From a bacterium (GTDB lineage: Bacteria > Patescibacteriota > Minisyncoccia > Sungbacterales > GWA2-42-14), in NCBI GenBank assembly GCA_030649305.1, contig JAUSFV010000042.1:1-46160 (forward strand): a stretch of 46,160 nucleotides of DNA, given 5' to 3'. Shown here in pieces: positions 17,207-26,034 of the stretch (positions are counted from its first letter, which is position 1; each line of letters starts with the position of its first letter). A program made the position numbers and the translations under genes. The notes under the pieces are model-generated. The model was not told where the DNA came from. It saw only the letters and a list, made by a program, of their open reading frames with translations, and did not search any database.

Positions 17207-18730
17207 ATGTCAAATGATGTCATTCAAAAACTAAAACAGGAAATTTCGGGATTTAAAGCTGAAATCAAAGCCGAGAAAATCGGGCGCGTGTTTGAAGTGG
17301 GCGACGGGGTATGCCGCATTTCCGGGTTATCTGATGTCATGGCGCAGGAAATGATTGAAATAGAAACTTCCGGAGGTTCAGTGCGGGGAATCGCGCTCAA
17401 CCTTGAAGAGGATTCTGTCGGCGCCATTATTCTCGGAGATTTTCTGAAAATTAAAGAAGGCGACATCGTCAAAGGAACCGGACGGGTGCTTTCTCTTCGC
17501 GTGGGAGAAGAACTTATCGGGCGCGTAGTAAACGCGCTGGGAGAGCCGGAAGACGGCAGAGGTCCGATTTTTTTTGGAGATACAAACGCGAAATATAATC
17601 CGGTTGAAAAAATCGCGCCAGGTGTTATCACGCGCGAATCCGTAAATACTCCGCTTCATACGGGTATTAAAGCAATTGACGCTATGATTCCTATTGGCAG
17701 GGGACAGCGCGAACTTATTATCGGCGACCGCCAAATCGGAAAAACCGCGATTGCGATTGACGCGATTATTAATCAACAATACGACACTGCGCGGCGAACG
17801 CCCGTTTGTATCTATGTTGCCGTGGGACAGCGCGAATCAAAAGTGGCGCGCATTATCGCGGAGCTTGAAAAACGCGGGGCGATGAAATATACGATTGTGG
17901 TATCAGCCCCGGCATCGGCGCCCGCACCCCTTCAATATTTAGCACCGTTTGCCGGATGCGCGATTGGCGAATATTTTATGGAAAAAGGCGAAGACGCGCT
18001 TGTGATTTATGACGACCTTTCAAAACACGCAAACGCCTATCGTCAGATTTCCTTGTTGCTTCGCCGCCCCCCGGGACGCGAAGCGTACCCGGGTGATGTT
18101 TTCTATCTTCATTCACGGCTTCTTGAGCGCGCGGCAAAACTCTCAAAAGAGAACGGCGGAGGGTCGCTTACAGCTCTCCCCATTATTGAAACGCAACTCG
18201 GCGATGTATCGGCATACATTCCGACAAACGTGATTTCCATCACGGACGGCCAAATTTATCTTGAGCCTGATTTGTTTTATCAGGGGGTGCGCCCCGCGGT
18301 GAACGTCGGACTTTCTGTATCGCGCGTCGGGTCGTCGGCCCAGACCAAAGCTATGAAAAAAGTGGCGGGACGCCTCCGCCTTGATTTGGCGCAATTCAGA
18401 GAACTTGCCGCATTCGTACAATTCGCAACGGATTTAGATGAATCAACAAAAAAACGTATTGTGCGCGGACAAATTTTAACGGAACTTTTGAAACAAAACG
18501 ACCTTGAACCGATTCCGTTTGAAAAAGAAGTCGTGGTGCTCTATGTCGGCATCAACGGATATTTGGACGGCATGGACGTATTGGATATAAAACAATTTGA
18601 AAAGAAATTTTTGGAATATCTGGAAAAAATGCACGGCGATATGCTGGAGGATATCAAAACCTCGGGAGAACTTTCACCGGAGACGGAAGAAAAATTAAAA
18701 AAAGTGATTGAAGAGTTTAAAAAGATATAG
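17207..18730 (+). CDS. atpA: F-type ATP synthase subunit alpha
   Basis: Encodes 507 aa, normal length. The P-loop is GDRQIGKT (163-170). The N-terminal beta-barrel, the nucleotide-binding core with the [16 protein letters not shown] segment, and the C-terminal helical domain are all present. Alpha carries the non-catalytic nucleotide sites of the F1 head. The ATG at 17207 is preferred over a GTG at 17198 that lies nearer to the regulatory box. No Shine-Dalgarno is seen with either. A hairpin begins in the stop codon, and an antisense RNA candidate lies between this gene and atpG. Confidence 0.96.
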   Translation: MSNDVIQKLKQEISGFKAEIKAEKIGRVFEVGDGVCRISGLSDVMAQEMIEIETSGGSVRGIALNLEEDSVGAIILGDFLKIKEGDIVKGTGRVLSLRVGEELIGRVVNALGEPEDGRGPIFFGDTNAKYNPVEKIAPGVITRESVNTPLHTGIKAIDAMIPIGRGQRELIIGDRQIGKTAIAIDAIINQQYDTARRTPVCIYVAVGQRESKVARIIAELEKRGAMKYTIVVSAPASAPAPLQYLAPFAGCAIGEYFMEKGEDALVIYDDLSKHANAYRQISLLLRRPPGREAYPGDVFYLHSRLLERAAKLSKENGGGSLTALPIIETQLGDVSAYIPTNVISITDGQIYLEPDLFYQGVRPAVNVGLSVSRVGSSAQTKAMKKVAGRLRLDLAQFRELAAFVQFATDLDESTKKRIVRGQILTELLKQNDLEPIPFEKEVVVLYVGINGYLDGMDVLDIKQFEKKFLEYLEKMHGDMLEDIKTSGELSPETEEKLKKVIEEFKKI

Positions 18731-19028
18731 CCCCCGAAATAGGAGGCTATAGAAGGCGAGGTTTTTTATTCAGCAATGACCGGTTTAATGCGTGCGGTGC
18801 CTTAGGACGGCCTATCAGAAAATAGATTCTGACCCCGCTAGGCTCCTTGGGGGTTCGACGCCACACCGGAATTGCTATAGAACGATTCAAATCCTGGAAG
18901 CCGGAGCTAAGCTCCTTCGTACCGTAGGTCTCTCCTTTCGAGCGGAATCGTATAAAGCGCTGAAAGGCAACCCACTGACCGCCAGGAAACCTTCCTCGGG
19001 GCACTCGATATAGAATACCTCAGGAATC
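18727..19028 (-). ncRNA. Candidate structured RNA, about 300 nt, unassigned family
   Basis: The 320 nt between atpA and atpG hold no convincing protein gene. On the reverse strand there is a consensus promoter (19064-19035), a GC-rich transcribed region and a terminator-like hairpin. Readable RNA pairings (reverse strand) are: TCCTGG (18979-18974) with CCAGGA (18897-18892); a hairpin CCTTTC-AGCG / CGCT-GAAAGG (18967-18926); its loop sequence ACGATTC pairing with downstream GAATCGT, which would be a pseudoknot; a hairpin GGAGC-TTA-GCTCC (18915-18903); and ACCCC with GGGGT (18856-18834). I could not match it to RNase P, tmRNA, SRP or 6S signatures. Confidence 0.55.
18728..18749. terminator. Hairpin at the atpA stop, terminator-like for the reverse-strand RNA
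   Basis: TAGCCCCC (18728-18735) pairs with GGAGGCTA (18742-18749), 7 of 8 positions, around a 6-nt loop. On the reverse strand it is followed within about 5 nt by CTTTTT, as expected for an intrinsic terminator. On the forward strand the T-run comes only 12 nt later. Confidence 0.6.
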
Positions 19029-19034
19029 ATGTTA

Positions 19035-19064
19035 ATTATAGCATAATACTATGCCATCTGTCAA
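19035..19064 (-). promoter_or_regulatory. Consensus sigma-70 promoter on the reverse strand, overlapping the atpG start
   Basis: On the reverse strand: TTGACA (19064-19059), 18-nt spacer, TATAAT (19040-19035), with an extended -10 TG. This is the best match to consensus found in the window. It fires away from atpG into the 300-nt RNA region. Confidence 0.8.
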
Positions 19065-20088
19065 GAGTATAAAACAACGTATCAAATCGGTTAAAAATAC
19101 ACGCCAAATTACTAAGGCGATGGAGGCGGTGTCTGCCACAAAAATGCGGCGCTCCCAGCGTTTCGCTCTTGACGGACGGCCGTACGCGCTTGCCGCACTT
19201 GAAATGCTCGGGAACGTAACGCAGAGAACCGAATACCGGCCAAAACTTTTGGCGGAACGCGAAATAAAACGCGCCGTTTTGGTTGTGGTCACTTCGGACA
19301 AGGGGCTTGCTGGCGCATTCAATGCCTCCGTTTTGCGCAAAGCTGAAGCGTGGATTGCCGAACACGCGCAGCAATATCCCGTTGACCCCGTTAGAAGTTT
19401 AACAACGTCTATCCATGACAAAGAGCCAAAGGACGAAGTCGACTTACGTCTTTCTTCATCACTGAAAAAAGTATCTTCTTTAACTTCTAACGGGGTGGAT
19501 ATTATAACCGTCGGAAAAAAGGCGCGTGATTATTTTGGAAATCGAAAAGGAAATGTGATAAAAGAATTTTTGGGATTTGGCGATTACGCGGAGCCGAACG
19601 AAACAAAACCCCTCTCTGATTTTTTACTGAAAGGTTTTATCGCGCATCAATGGGATTTAGTTGAAATTATGTATACAAACTTTCGTACTACGCTAAAACA
19701 AGAAGTTGCTGAGGCGCGAATTTTCCCCGTGAATCTGGAAAAAATAAAACAAACGATTGAAAACATTATTCCCGAGCATGGTCGTTTCGCTAATACGGCT
19801 ACAAGCTACAAGCTACAAGCTACCAGCTACGAGTATAAACTGGAGCCGAGCGCGGAGGTCGTGTTGGACACCCTCATTCCGCACTTGATTGAAACGCAAA
19901 TTTTCCATATGATACTTGAGTCAAATGCCTCGGAGCATTCGGCCCGTATGGTCGCGATGAAGAATGCTTCGGAAAATGCGGGAGAAATTATCAGCGAACT
20001 GACGCTTGAATATAATAAATCAAGGCAAGCGGGAATTACCCGGGAGCTTACCGAAATTACGGCAGGAAAGGAAGCGCTGGAGGGATAA
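19051..20088 (+). CDS. atpG: F-type ATP synthase subunit gamma with two repeat-derived insertions
   Basis: Encodes 345 aa, against about 285-295 in the family. The N-terminal helix (SIKQRIKSVKNTRQITKAM, residues 5-23) and the C-terminal ARMVAMKNASENA and AGITRELTEI are clear gamma signatures. Two extra stretches explain the length. Residues 112-149 are encoded by a 110-nt palindromic element (19386-19495); deleting 38 codons gives YPVDIITVGKKARDYF, a normal gamma sequence. Residues 250-261 come from a CTACAAG heptad array. Gamma is the rotor shaft, and the insertions must lie in its surface domain for the enzyme to work (inference). A second copy of its 3' end follows. Confidence 0.93.
   Translation: MPSVKSIKQRIKSVKNTRQITKAMEAVSATKMRRSQRFALDGRPYALAALEMLGNVTQRTEYRPKLLAEREIKRAVLVVVTSDKGLAGAFNASVLRKAEAWIAEHAQQYPVDPVRSLTTSIHDKEPKDEVDLRLSSSLKKVSSLTSNGVDIITVGKKARDYFGNRKGNVIKEFLGFGDYAEPNETKPLSDFLLKGFIAHQWDLVEIMYTNFRTTLKQEVAEARIFPVNLEKIKQTIENIIPEHGRFANTATSYKLQATSYEYKLEPSAEVVLDTLIPHLIETQIFHMILESNASEHSARMVAMKNASENAGEIISELTLEYNKSRQAGITRELTEITAGKEALEG
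19386..19495 (+). mobile_element. 110-nt palindromic element, copy 1 (inside atpG)
   Basis: The ends CCCCGTTAGAAGTT (19386-19399) and AACTTCTAACGGGG (19482-19495) are perfect inverted repeats. The exact centre is AAGTCGACTT (19436-19445). The whole is an imperfect palindrome of 55+55 nt. It is homologous to 38804-38913: same length, same ends, and the shared GACTTACGTCTT at the same offset. It is read as PVRS...DLRLS...TSNG in the host gene. The interrupted gene carries GTTGA/GTGGA 114 nt apart. Confidence 0.85.
19799..19833 (+). repeat. CTACAAG heptad array in atpG
   Basis: Five consecutive 7-nt units: CTACAAG three times, then CTACCAG and CTACGAG. It is read as ATSYKLQATSYE. The same word is tandemly repeated in gltX at 29491. 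Confidence 0.9.
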
Positions 20089-20117
20089 AAAAATCCGGCA
20101 AGTCAAGCTGAGCTTGA

Positions 20118-20168
20118 CAAGCCGGGATTACGAGAGAATTAACGGAAATTACTGCGGGGAAAGAAACG

Positions 20169-20180
<12 letters not shown>
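20118..20180 (+). pseudogene. Remnant of a second atpG 3' end
   Basis: This 63-nt stretch reads QAGITRELTEITAGKETLEA plus a stop. It is the gamma-subunit C-terminus again, 18 of 20 residues identical to the end of the intact atpG but differing at 19 of 63 nucleotides, almost all at synonymous sites. It lies 29 nt after the atpG stop. A hairpin (20092-20129) joins the two copies. It looks like what remains of a resident atpG after replacement by a related allele. Confidence 0.8.
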
Positions 20181-22101
<1,921 letters not shown>

Positions 22102-22107
22102 GCAATC

Positions 22108-22377
22108 ATGTTTTTATCCATCCATTCTCTCAACAAAACCCTCTTTGAAGGCCCTATTCAAAAGCTCACCGCAAAAACCGCCGTGGGTGAATTAACCATT
22201 CTTGACAAACACATCCCGCTTCTCGTACCATTAATGCCGGGTCTTTTACGTATCGTGCTAAAGCCCAATGGACTCGCCCAAGGAGATAATAATGAAGAGG
22301 CAACTTTCCAAATCGGAAACGGCTTTCTTGAAGTCAAACCGAAGGGGGAAGTCGTTGTTCTTGCGAATAGTGCCTAA
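22108..22377 (+). CDS. atpC: F-type ATP synthase subunit epsilon (N-terminal domain only)
   Basis: Encodes 89 aa. It contains the beta-sandwich domain (GPIQKLTAKTAVGELTILDKH, GNGFLEVKPKGEVVVLANSA) and lacks the C-terminal helical hairpin that inhibits ATP hydrolysis in many bacteria. Epsilon joins gamma to the c-ring. Loss of the regulatory hairpin suggests the enzyme is not inhibited through epsilon (inference). Last gene of the operon. Confidence 0.92.
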   Translation: MFLSIHSLNKTLFEGPIQKLTAKTAVGELTILDKHIPLLVPLMPGLLRIVLKPNGLAQGDNNEEATFQIGNGFLEVKPKGEVVVLANSA

Positions 22378-22810
22378 CCCTAACGATCAAAAATATAAGG
22401 TGTCGAGAGATGCCTCACATCATGTTACGGCTACTGTTGCAACCTGCATTGATCCGCGTTTCCTGCCGGTCCAGTTTCGCTATTGGACGGATCGCTATGG
22501 CGAAGGAAAATTTGAATTGCCGTCGCACGCGGGGGGTGCCAAACAATTCGCCGAAGAAAAAGAACACCACTATGGCCTTCAGAATCTTGCCATTGCTCTT
22601 GAAAAGCACCACGCGCAAGAGATCGTGTTGGTTACCCACGAGGATTGCGCCGCATACGGCGGTTCCACCACGTTCGGCAATAATTTTAAAAAAGAGCTCG
22701 CGCACCATACCGAAGAGCTTACGAAAGCCGAGAAACGCATCAGGACGGCATTTCCTCAGGTGAAGGTAGTCAAAATTTTTTATACATTCGACGGTCCGAG
22801 AGAAGTATAA
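22370..22810 (+). CDS. Beta-carbonic-anhydrase-like protein
   Basis: Encodes 146 aa from a GTG at 22370 that overlaps atpC by 8 nt. It shows the beta-carbonic anhydrase zinc motifs CIDPRF (CxDxR) near the N-terminus and HEDCAAYGG (HxxC) about 70 residues later. The catalytic zinc ligands Cys, His, Cys and the Asp-Arg dyad are thus present, but the protein is shorter than typical enzymes (~200 aa). The start is uncertain: an ATG at 22292 has a strong AAGGAG site but would overlap atpC by 86 nt in another frame; a GTG at 22400 is also possible. It may hydrate CO2 or bind another small molecule. Confidence 0.7.
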   Translation: MPNPNDQKYKVSRDASHHVTATVATCIDPRFLPVQFRYWTDRYGEGKFELPSHAGGAKQFAEEKEHHYGLQNLAIALEKHHAQEIVLVTHEDCAAYGGSTTFGNNFKKELAHHTEELTKAEKRIRTAFPQVKVVKIFYTFDGPREV

Positions 22811-22814
22811 AATG

Positions 22815-22838
22815 GCACGCTTACGAAGCGTGCTTTTT
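22815..22838 (+). terminator. Rho-independent terminator
   Basis: Perfect 8-bp stem GCACGCTT/AAGCGTGC with a 3-nt loop, followed by five Ts. It ends the ATP synthase/carbonic anhydrase unit. Confidence 0.9.
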
Positions 22839-22869
22839 CTTTTTTCTCCGTTTTTGTTATGATGAACGC

Positions 22870-24468
22870 ATGTATGACATCCTTATCAAAAACGGTACCA
22901 TTATTGACGGGAGCGGAGGAGAACCATTTGTAGGTTTTGTTGGCATCAGCGGGGATACGATAAAAGAAATCGGAAAAGACCCCGACGGCTCTCGCGTCGG
23001 GGCAGGCGGCAGTCCCCGCGGAAAGCTTGAAATTGATGCGTCCGGAAAATATATAACACCTGGGTTTATTGATATTACTTCCCATTTTGATACGACATGG
23101 TCGCTTTTTGATTACCCGGGAGCGGAAAGCTTGTTGGCACAGGGCGTTACTACGGTCATTGGGGGAAATTGCGGAACTAGTTTGGCCCCCCTCGCGTCGC
23201 ATTTCGCAATTCGTTCGCTCCAAAAATGGACTGACGTTACGAAAATCAACATAAGCTGGGCCACCATGAAAGAATTTTTAAACGAAGTATCCCGAAAAAA
23301 AATCGGCGTAAATTTTGGGACGCTTGCGGGATACGGAACAATCCGCAGAGGCATTGTCGGAGAAGATATACGCGAATTAACACCCGAAGAAACAAAAAAA
23401 GTGGCGTTTCTCGTTAATGAGGCGATGGAAGACGGGGCATTCGGAGTTTCCACGGGCAGAACGAACGCGCATGAGAATATCGCATCCGAGCAGGAACTAA
23501 TCGCCATGGCGCGGGAAATTGCTGGCTTCAAGGGTGTTTACAAAACGCATTTAAAAAGCGAATCGTTTGATATCCTTCCCGCAATCAATGAGGCGGTTAA
23601 TATCGGGAAAGAAACAAAAGTATCCGTAGCCATTTCTCACTTGAAAACAATCGGAAGGCGTTCCTGGCATTACACGACGAATGCGCTTGAGATGATTGAC
23701 CGCGCGCGCGAAAACGGCGTTGATATCCACTTTGACGTATTTCCTTACGCGCGTACGGGGTCGCATCTGTATCAGCTTCTCCCGCGCTGGGCTCGCGAAG
23801 GAGGATTTCTCAAAATTTTTGAACGCATCAAAGACCCCGTTCAAAAAGAAACGCTTATTCGCGACCTCCGTACGGGTACCCTCAAAGCAGAAAAAATTAT
23901 TATCGCGTCCGCGGACAACCCACACGTAGTTGGGCATACCCTGAAAGAAATTTCCGAAGAAACGGGATTGAAAGTAGAGGAGGTTATTCTTTCATTGCTT
24001 CTTTCCAATAGCGGCCGCGTTACTATTTTTGGAAAAACACTCTCGCCCCGACGCGTAAAAGAACTTATTGCGCATCCGCTTTCTATCATCGCGTCAGACG
24101 GAAGTAGTTATACCACCGATGTGCAAAAAACCGGTAACTTGATTCATCCGCGCTCCTTCGGTGCGTTCGTTCATTTTCTTCATAAATACGTACGCGATAT
24201 GAAACTTATAAGCTGGCAGGAGGCCGTTAAAAAAATTACATCCGCACCCGCGGGAAAAATCGGCATCAAAGACCGCGGTCTGCTCAAAGAACGGTATAAG
24301 GCGGATGTGGTTGTTTTTGATCCCATAACGCTTCACGACCGATCCAACTATTTTGATCCGCATCACTACGCAACGGGTGTGGAGTGGGTGATGGTGAATG
24401 GTATTGCGGCGGTGGAGAAGGGCACAATAAAAAATACGGGAGCGGGAAGAGTGTTAAGACGAATATAA
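22870..24468 (+). CDS. N-acyl-D-amino-acid deacylase-like amidohydrolase
   Basis: Encodes 532 aa, typical length. Family landmarks in order: PGFIDITSHFD (64-74), GVTTVIGGNCGTSLAPL (92-108), GAFGVSTGR, YKTHLKSE, SHLKTIGRRSW, FPYARTGSHLYQLLPRWAREGG, IASDGSSYTT, HPRSFGAF and ADVVVFDP. It would hydrolyse N-acyl-D-amino acids or related amides, perhaps in peptidoglycan or D-amino-acid salvage. The usual HTH metal motif reads TSH here (T70-S71-H72), so one zinc-ligand position is changed. A 48-nt palindromic insertion encodes residues 36-51; without it the text reads EIGKLEIDASGK, which is normal for the family. Confidence 0.85.
   Translation: MYDILIKNGTIIDGSGGEPFVGFVGISGDTIKEIGKDPDGSRVGAGGSPRGKLEIDASGKYITPGFIDITSHFDTTWSLFDYPGAESLLAQGVTTVIGGNCGTSLAPLASHFAIRSLQKWTDVTKINISWATMKEFLNEVSRKKIGVNFGTLAGYGTIRRGIVGEDIRELTPEETKKVAFLVNEAMEDGAFGVSTGRTNAHENIASEQELIAMAREIAGFKGVYKTHLKSESFDILPAINEAVNIGKETKVSVAISHLKTIGRRSWHYTTNALEMIDRARENGVDIHFDVFPYARTGSHLYQLLPRWAREGGFLKIFERIKDPVQKETLIRDLRTGTLKAEKIIIASADNPHVVGHTLKEISEETGLKVEEVILSLLLSNSGRVTIFGKTLSPRRVKELIAHPLSIIASDGSSYTTDVQKTGNLIHPRSFGAFVHFLHKYVRDMKLISWQEAVKKITSAPAGKIGIKDRGLLKERYKADVVVFDPITLHDRSNYFDPHHYATGVEWVMVNGIAAVEKGTIKNTGAGRVLRRI
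22971..23025 (+). repeat. 48-nt in-frame palindromic insertion in the amidohydrolase gene
   Basis: CCCCGACG (22980-22987) pairs with CGTCGGGG (22995-23002). Near-identical words CGGAAAAG (22971) and CGGAAAG (23019) lie 48 nt apart and bracket the insertion. Confidence 0.7.
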
Positions 24469-24581
24469 ATTTCTAATTGACCTAATTTTTAATTGACCTA
24501 ATAAAATCCCAGTAGCCCAATCACTAAAATTGCGGTTTGGGATTTATTTAGAAATTAGAAATTATGAATTAGAAATTAGAA
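24469..24581. repeat. Heptad-phased inverted repeat, AATTAGA family (copy 1)
   Basis: The right arm has five units TTTAGAA, ATTAGAA, ATTATGA, ATTAGAA, ATTAGAA (24547-24581). The left arm contains TTCTAATTGACCTAAT. GGGATTT/AAATCCC flank the centre. It shares long words with 39276-39387 and ends 4 nt before the murD start codon. Confidence 0.8.
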
Positions 24582-24585
24582 AACT

Positions 24586-25956
24586 TTGTTTGATGAAAAA
24601 AATCTTGGAAAATGGAAACTTCAAAAAAATGCAAAACCCCTGAGGGTGCTGATAATGGGTTTGGGGTTACACGGCGGGGGAGCGGGGGCAGCCCGCTTTT
24701 TTGCAAAGCGGGGATGGCGCGTAACCGTAACCGACTTAAAATCCCGCCGGGAGCTTGCGCCATCGCTCAAAGAATTACGGGGGTTCTCTTCTATCCGCTA
24801 TGTTCTTGGCCAGCACCGGAAAAAGGATTTTCTCGGAACAGATCTGATTATTAAGGGGGCGGGGATTTCGTGGCAGCATCCGCTCTTGGCGCTTGCCCGT
24901 AAAAAAAATACTCCTGTTGAAAGCGACGTAGGAATTTTTTTTGAATTATGTTCTGCTCCCGTTATCGGTGTAACCGGCTCAAAAGGGAAATCAACCGTGG
25001 CAAGCCTCATCGCGTCATTGCTTCAGAAAAAATACCATCACGTATTTCTCGCGGGAAATATCAGAAAATCGGTATTTGATATCCTGCCGTATATTACGAA
25101 AAATTCGCTTGTTGTGCTTGAGTTGTCATCATGGCAGTTGGAAGATCTCGCGCGTCATAAAAAAAGTCCGCACGTCGCGGTGATTACTAACATCTTACGG
25201 GAACATCTGAATAAATATAAAAATTTTTCGGCATACGCCCGCGCGAAATCTCTCATTGTTCGCTTTCAGAAAAAGAACGATTATTTCGTTATACACAAAA
25301 ATGATGCGTTCATATACCGTATAGTAAAGAAAGCTGTCTCACGCGTCATTTTTTTTAAAAAGCCCCCCTTTCGTATTGCAAATTCCCGACTTCTCGGCGC
25401 ACATAATGAAGAAAATGCCGCAGCGGCTCTTGCGGTTGCAAAACTTTATCGTATTCCTCCCTCAAAACAGCGCGCCGCAATTCGTGAGTTCGGCGGTCTT
25501 GAAGGACGGCTTGAATTCATAGTAAAAAAACAAGGAGTGGAGTATTATAACGACACCACCGCGACCATGCCTGATGCCACAATCGTGGCTTTGCGTACGC
25601 TCAAGCTCCGCACCAAAGGCAGTATCGTTCTTATCGCGGGCGGTACTGATAAAAAACTTGATTTCAGAAAACTCGCAAAAGAAATTAAAAAAAACGTACG
25701 GGTAATTGTTTGGTTGCCGGGAAAAGCTACAGAAAAAATAAAATTCGAAATTCGAAATTCGAAATTCGAAAAACGAATAGGCCAATACAACGCGAAAAAT
25801 ATGCGGGAAGCGGTTACCAAGGCCTCAAAAGTTGCAGTGGCGGGGGATATTGTTTTACTTTCTCCCGGAGCTGCGAGCTTTGGGCTTTTCCAGAACGAAT
25901 TTGAGAGGGGAGAGGAGTTTGTGCGTTTCGTGCAAAAAATAAGAACACGCGAATAA
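24586..25956 (+). CDS. murD: UDP-N-acetylmuramoylalanine-D-glutamate ligase MurD
   Basis: Encodes 456 aa. The N-terminal Rossmann-like domain has VLIMGLGLHGGGAG (21-34). The Mur-ligase ATP site is GVTGSKGKST near 128-137, followed by ELSSWQL, the HNEENAAAA motif near 275 and the EGRLE and NDTTATMPDA motifs. MurD adds D-glutamate to UDP-MurNAc-L-Ala. The start is TTG at 24586: a stop lies at 24577-24579 and no ATG precedes the first beta strand. Residues 386-396 are encoded by an AAATTCG heptad array. It heads the murD-ftsW-murG row. Confidence 0.92.
   Translation: MFDEKNLGKWKLQKNAKPLRVLIMGLGLHGGGAGAARFFAKRGWRVTVTDLKSRRELAPSLKELRGFSSIRYVLGQHRKKDFLGTDLIIKGAGISWQHPLLALARKKNTPVESDVGIFFELCSAPVIGVTGSKGKSTVASLIASLLQKKYHHVFLAGNIRKSVFDILPYITKNSLVVLELSSWQLEDLARHKKSPHVAVITNILREHLNKYKNFSAYARAKSLIVRFQKKNDYFVIHKNDAFIYRIVKKAVSRVIFFKKPPFRIANSRLLGAHNEENAAAALAVAKLYRIPPSKQRAAIREFGGLEGRLEFIVKKQGVEYYNDTTATMPDATIVALRTLKLRTKGSIVLIAGGTDKKLDFRKLAKEIKKNVRVIVWLPGKATEKIKFEIRNSKFEKRIGQYNAKNMREAVTKASKVAVAGDIVLLSPGAASFGLFQNEFERGEEFVRFVQKIRTRE
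25741..25768 (+). repeat. AAATTCG heptad array in murD
   Basis: Four perfect tandem copies of AAATTCG, then AAAAACG. It is read as KFEIRNSKFE. The heptamer has no stop codon in any frame. Confidence 0.9.
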
Positions 25957-26023
25957 ATATGCCAATGTATGCGAACCGTATGCGAATATTCGCATATCAT
26001 TAGCATATATTTGCATAATTATT
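25957..26023. repeat. Intergenic inverted repeat between murD and ftsW
   Basis: The arms carry recurrent TATGC/GCATA words around the centre GCGAATATTCGC (25982-25993), the most regular part of a 67-nt imperfect palindrome. Confidence 0.65.
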
Positions 26024-26034
26024 AGAGTGTAGTT

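Noticed and set aside
18880-18897. GATTCAAATCC-like T-loop sequence suggesting a tRNA
   Set aside because: No acceptor, D or anticodon stems fit around it; it belongs to the structured reverse-strand RNA region.
18747-19004. 85-codon reverse-strand reading frame starting with GTG
   Set aside because: No recognisable protein features or ribosome-binding site; promoter, hairpins and terminator favour an RNA gene.
22292-22377. ATG with a strong AAGGAG site as the start of the carbonic-anhydrase-like gene
   Set aside because: It would overlap the well-conserved atpC C-terminus by 86 nt in another frame and add residues with no family match; kept as an alternative start.
24547-24581. Regularly repeated short words resembling a CRISPR or direct-repeat array
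   Set aside because: The unit is 7 nt without spacers and forms one arm of a hairpin; no cas genes.
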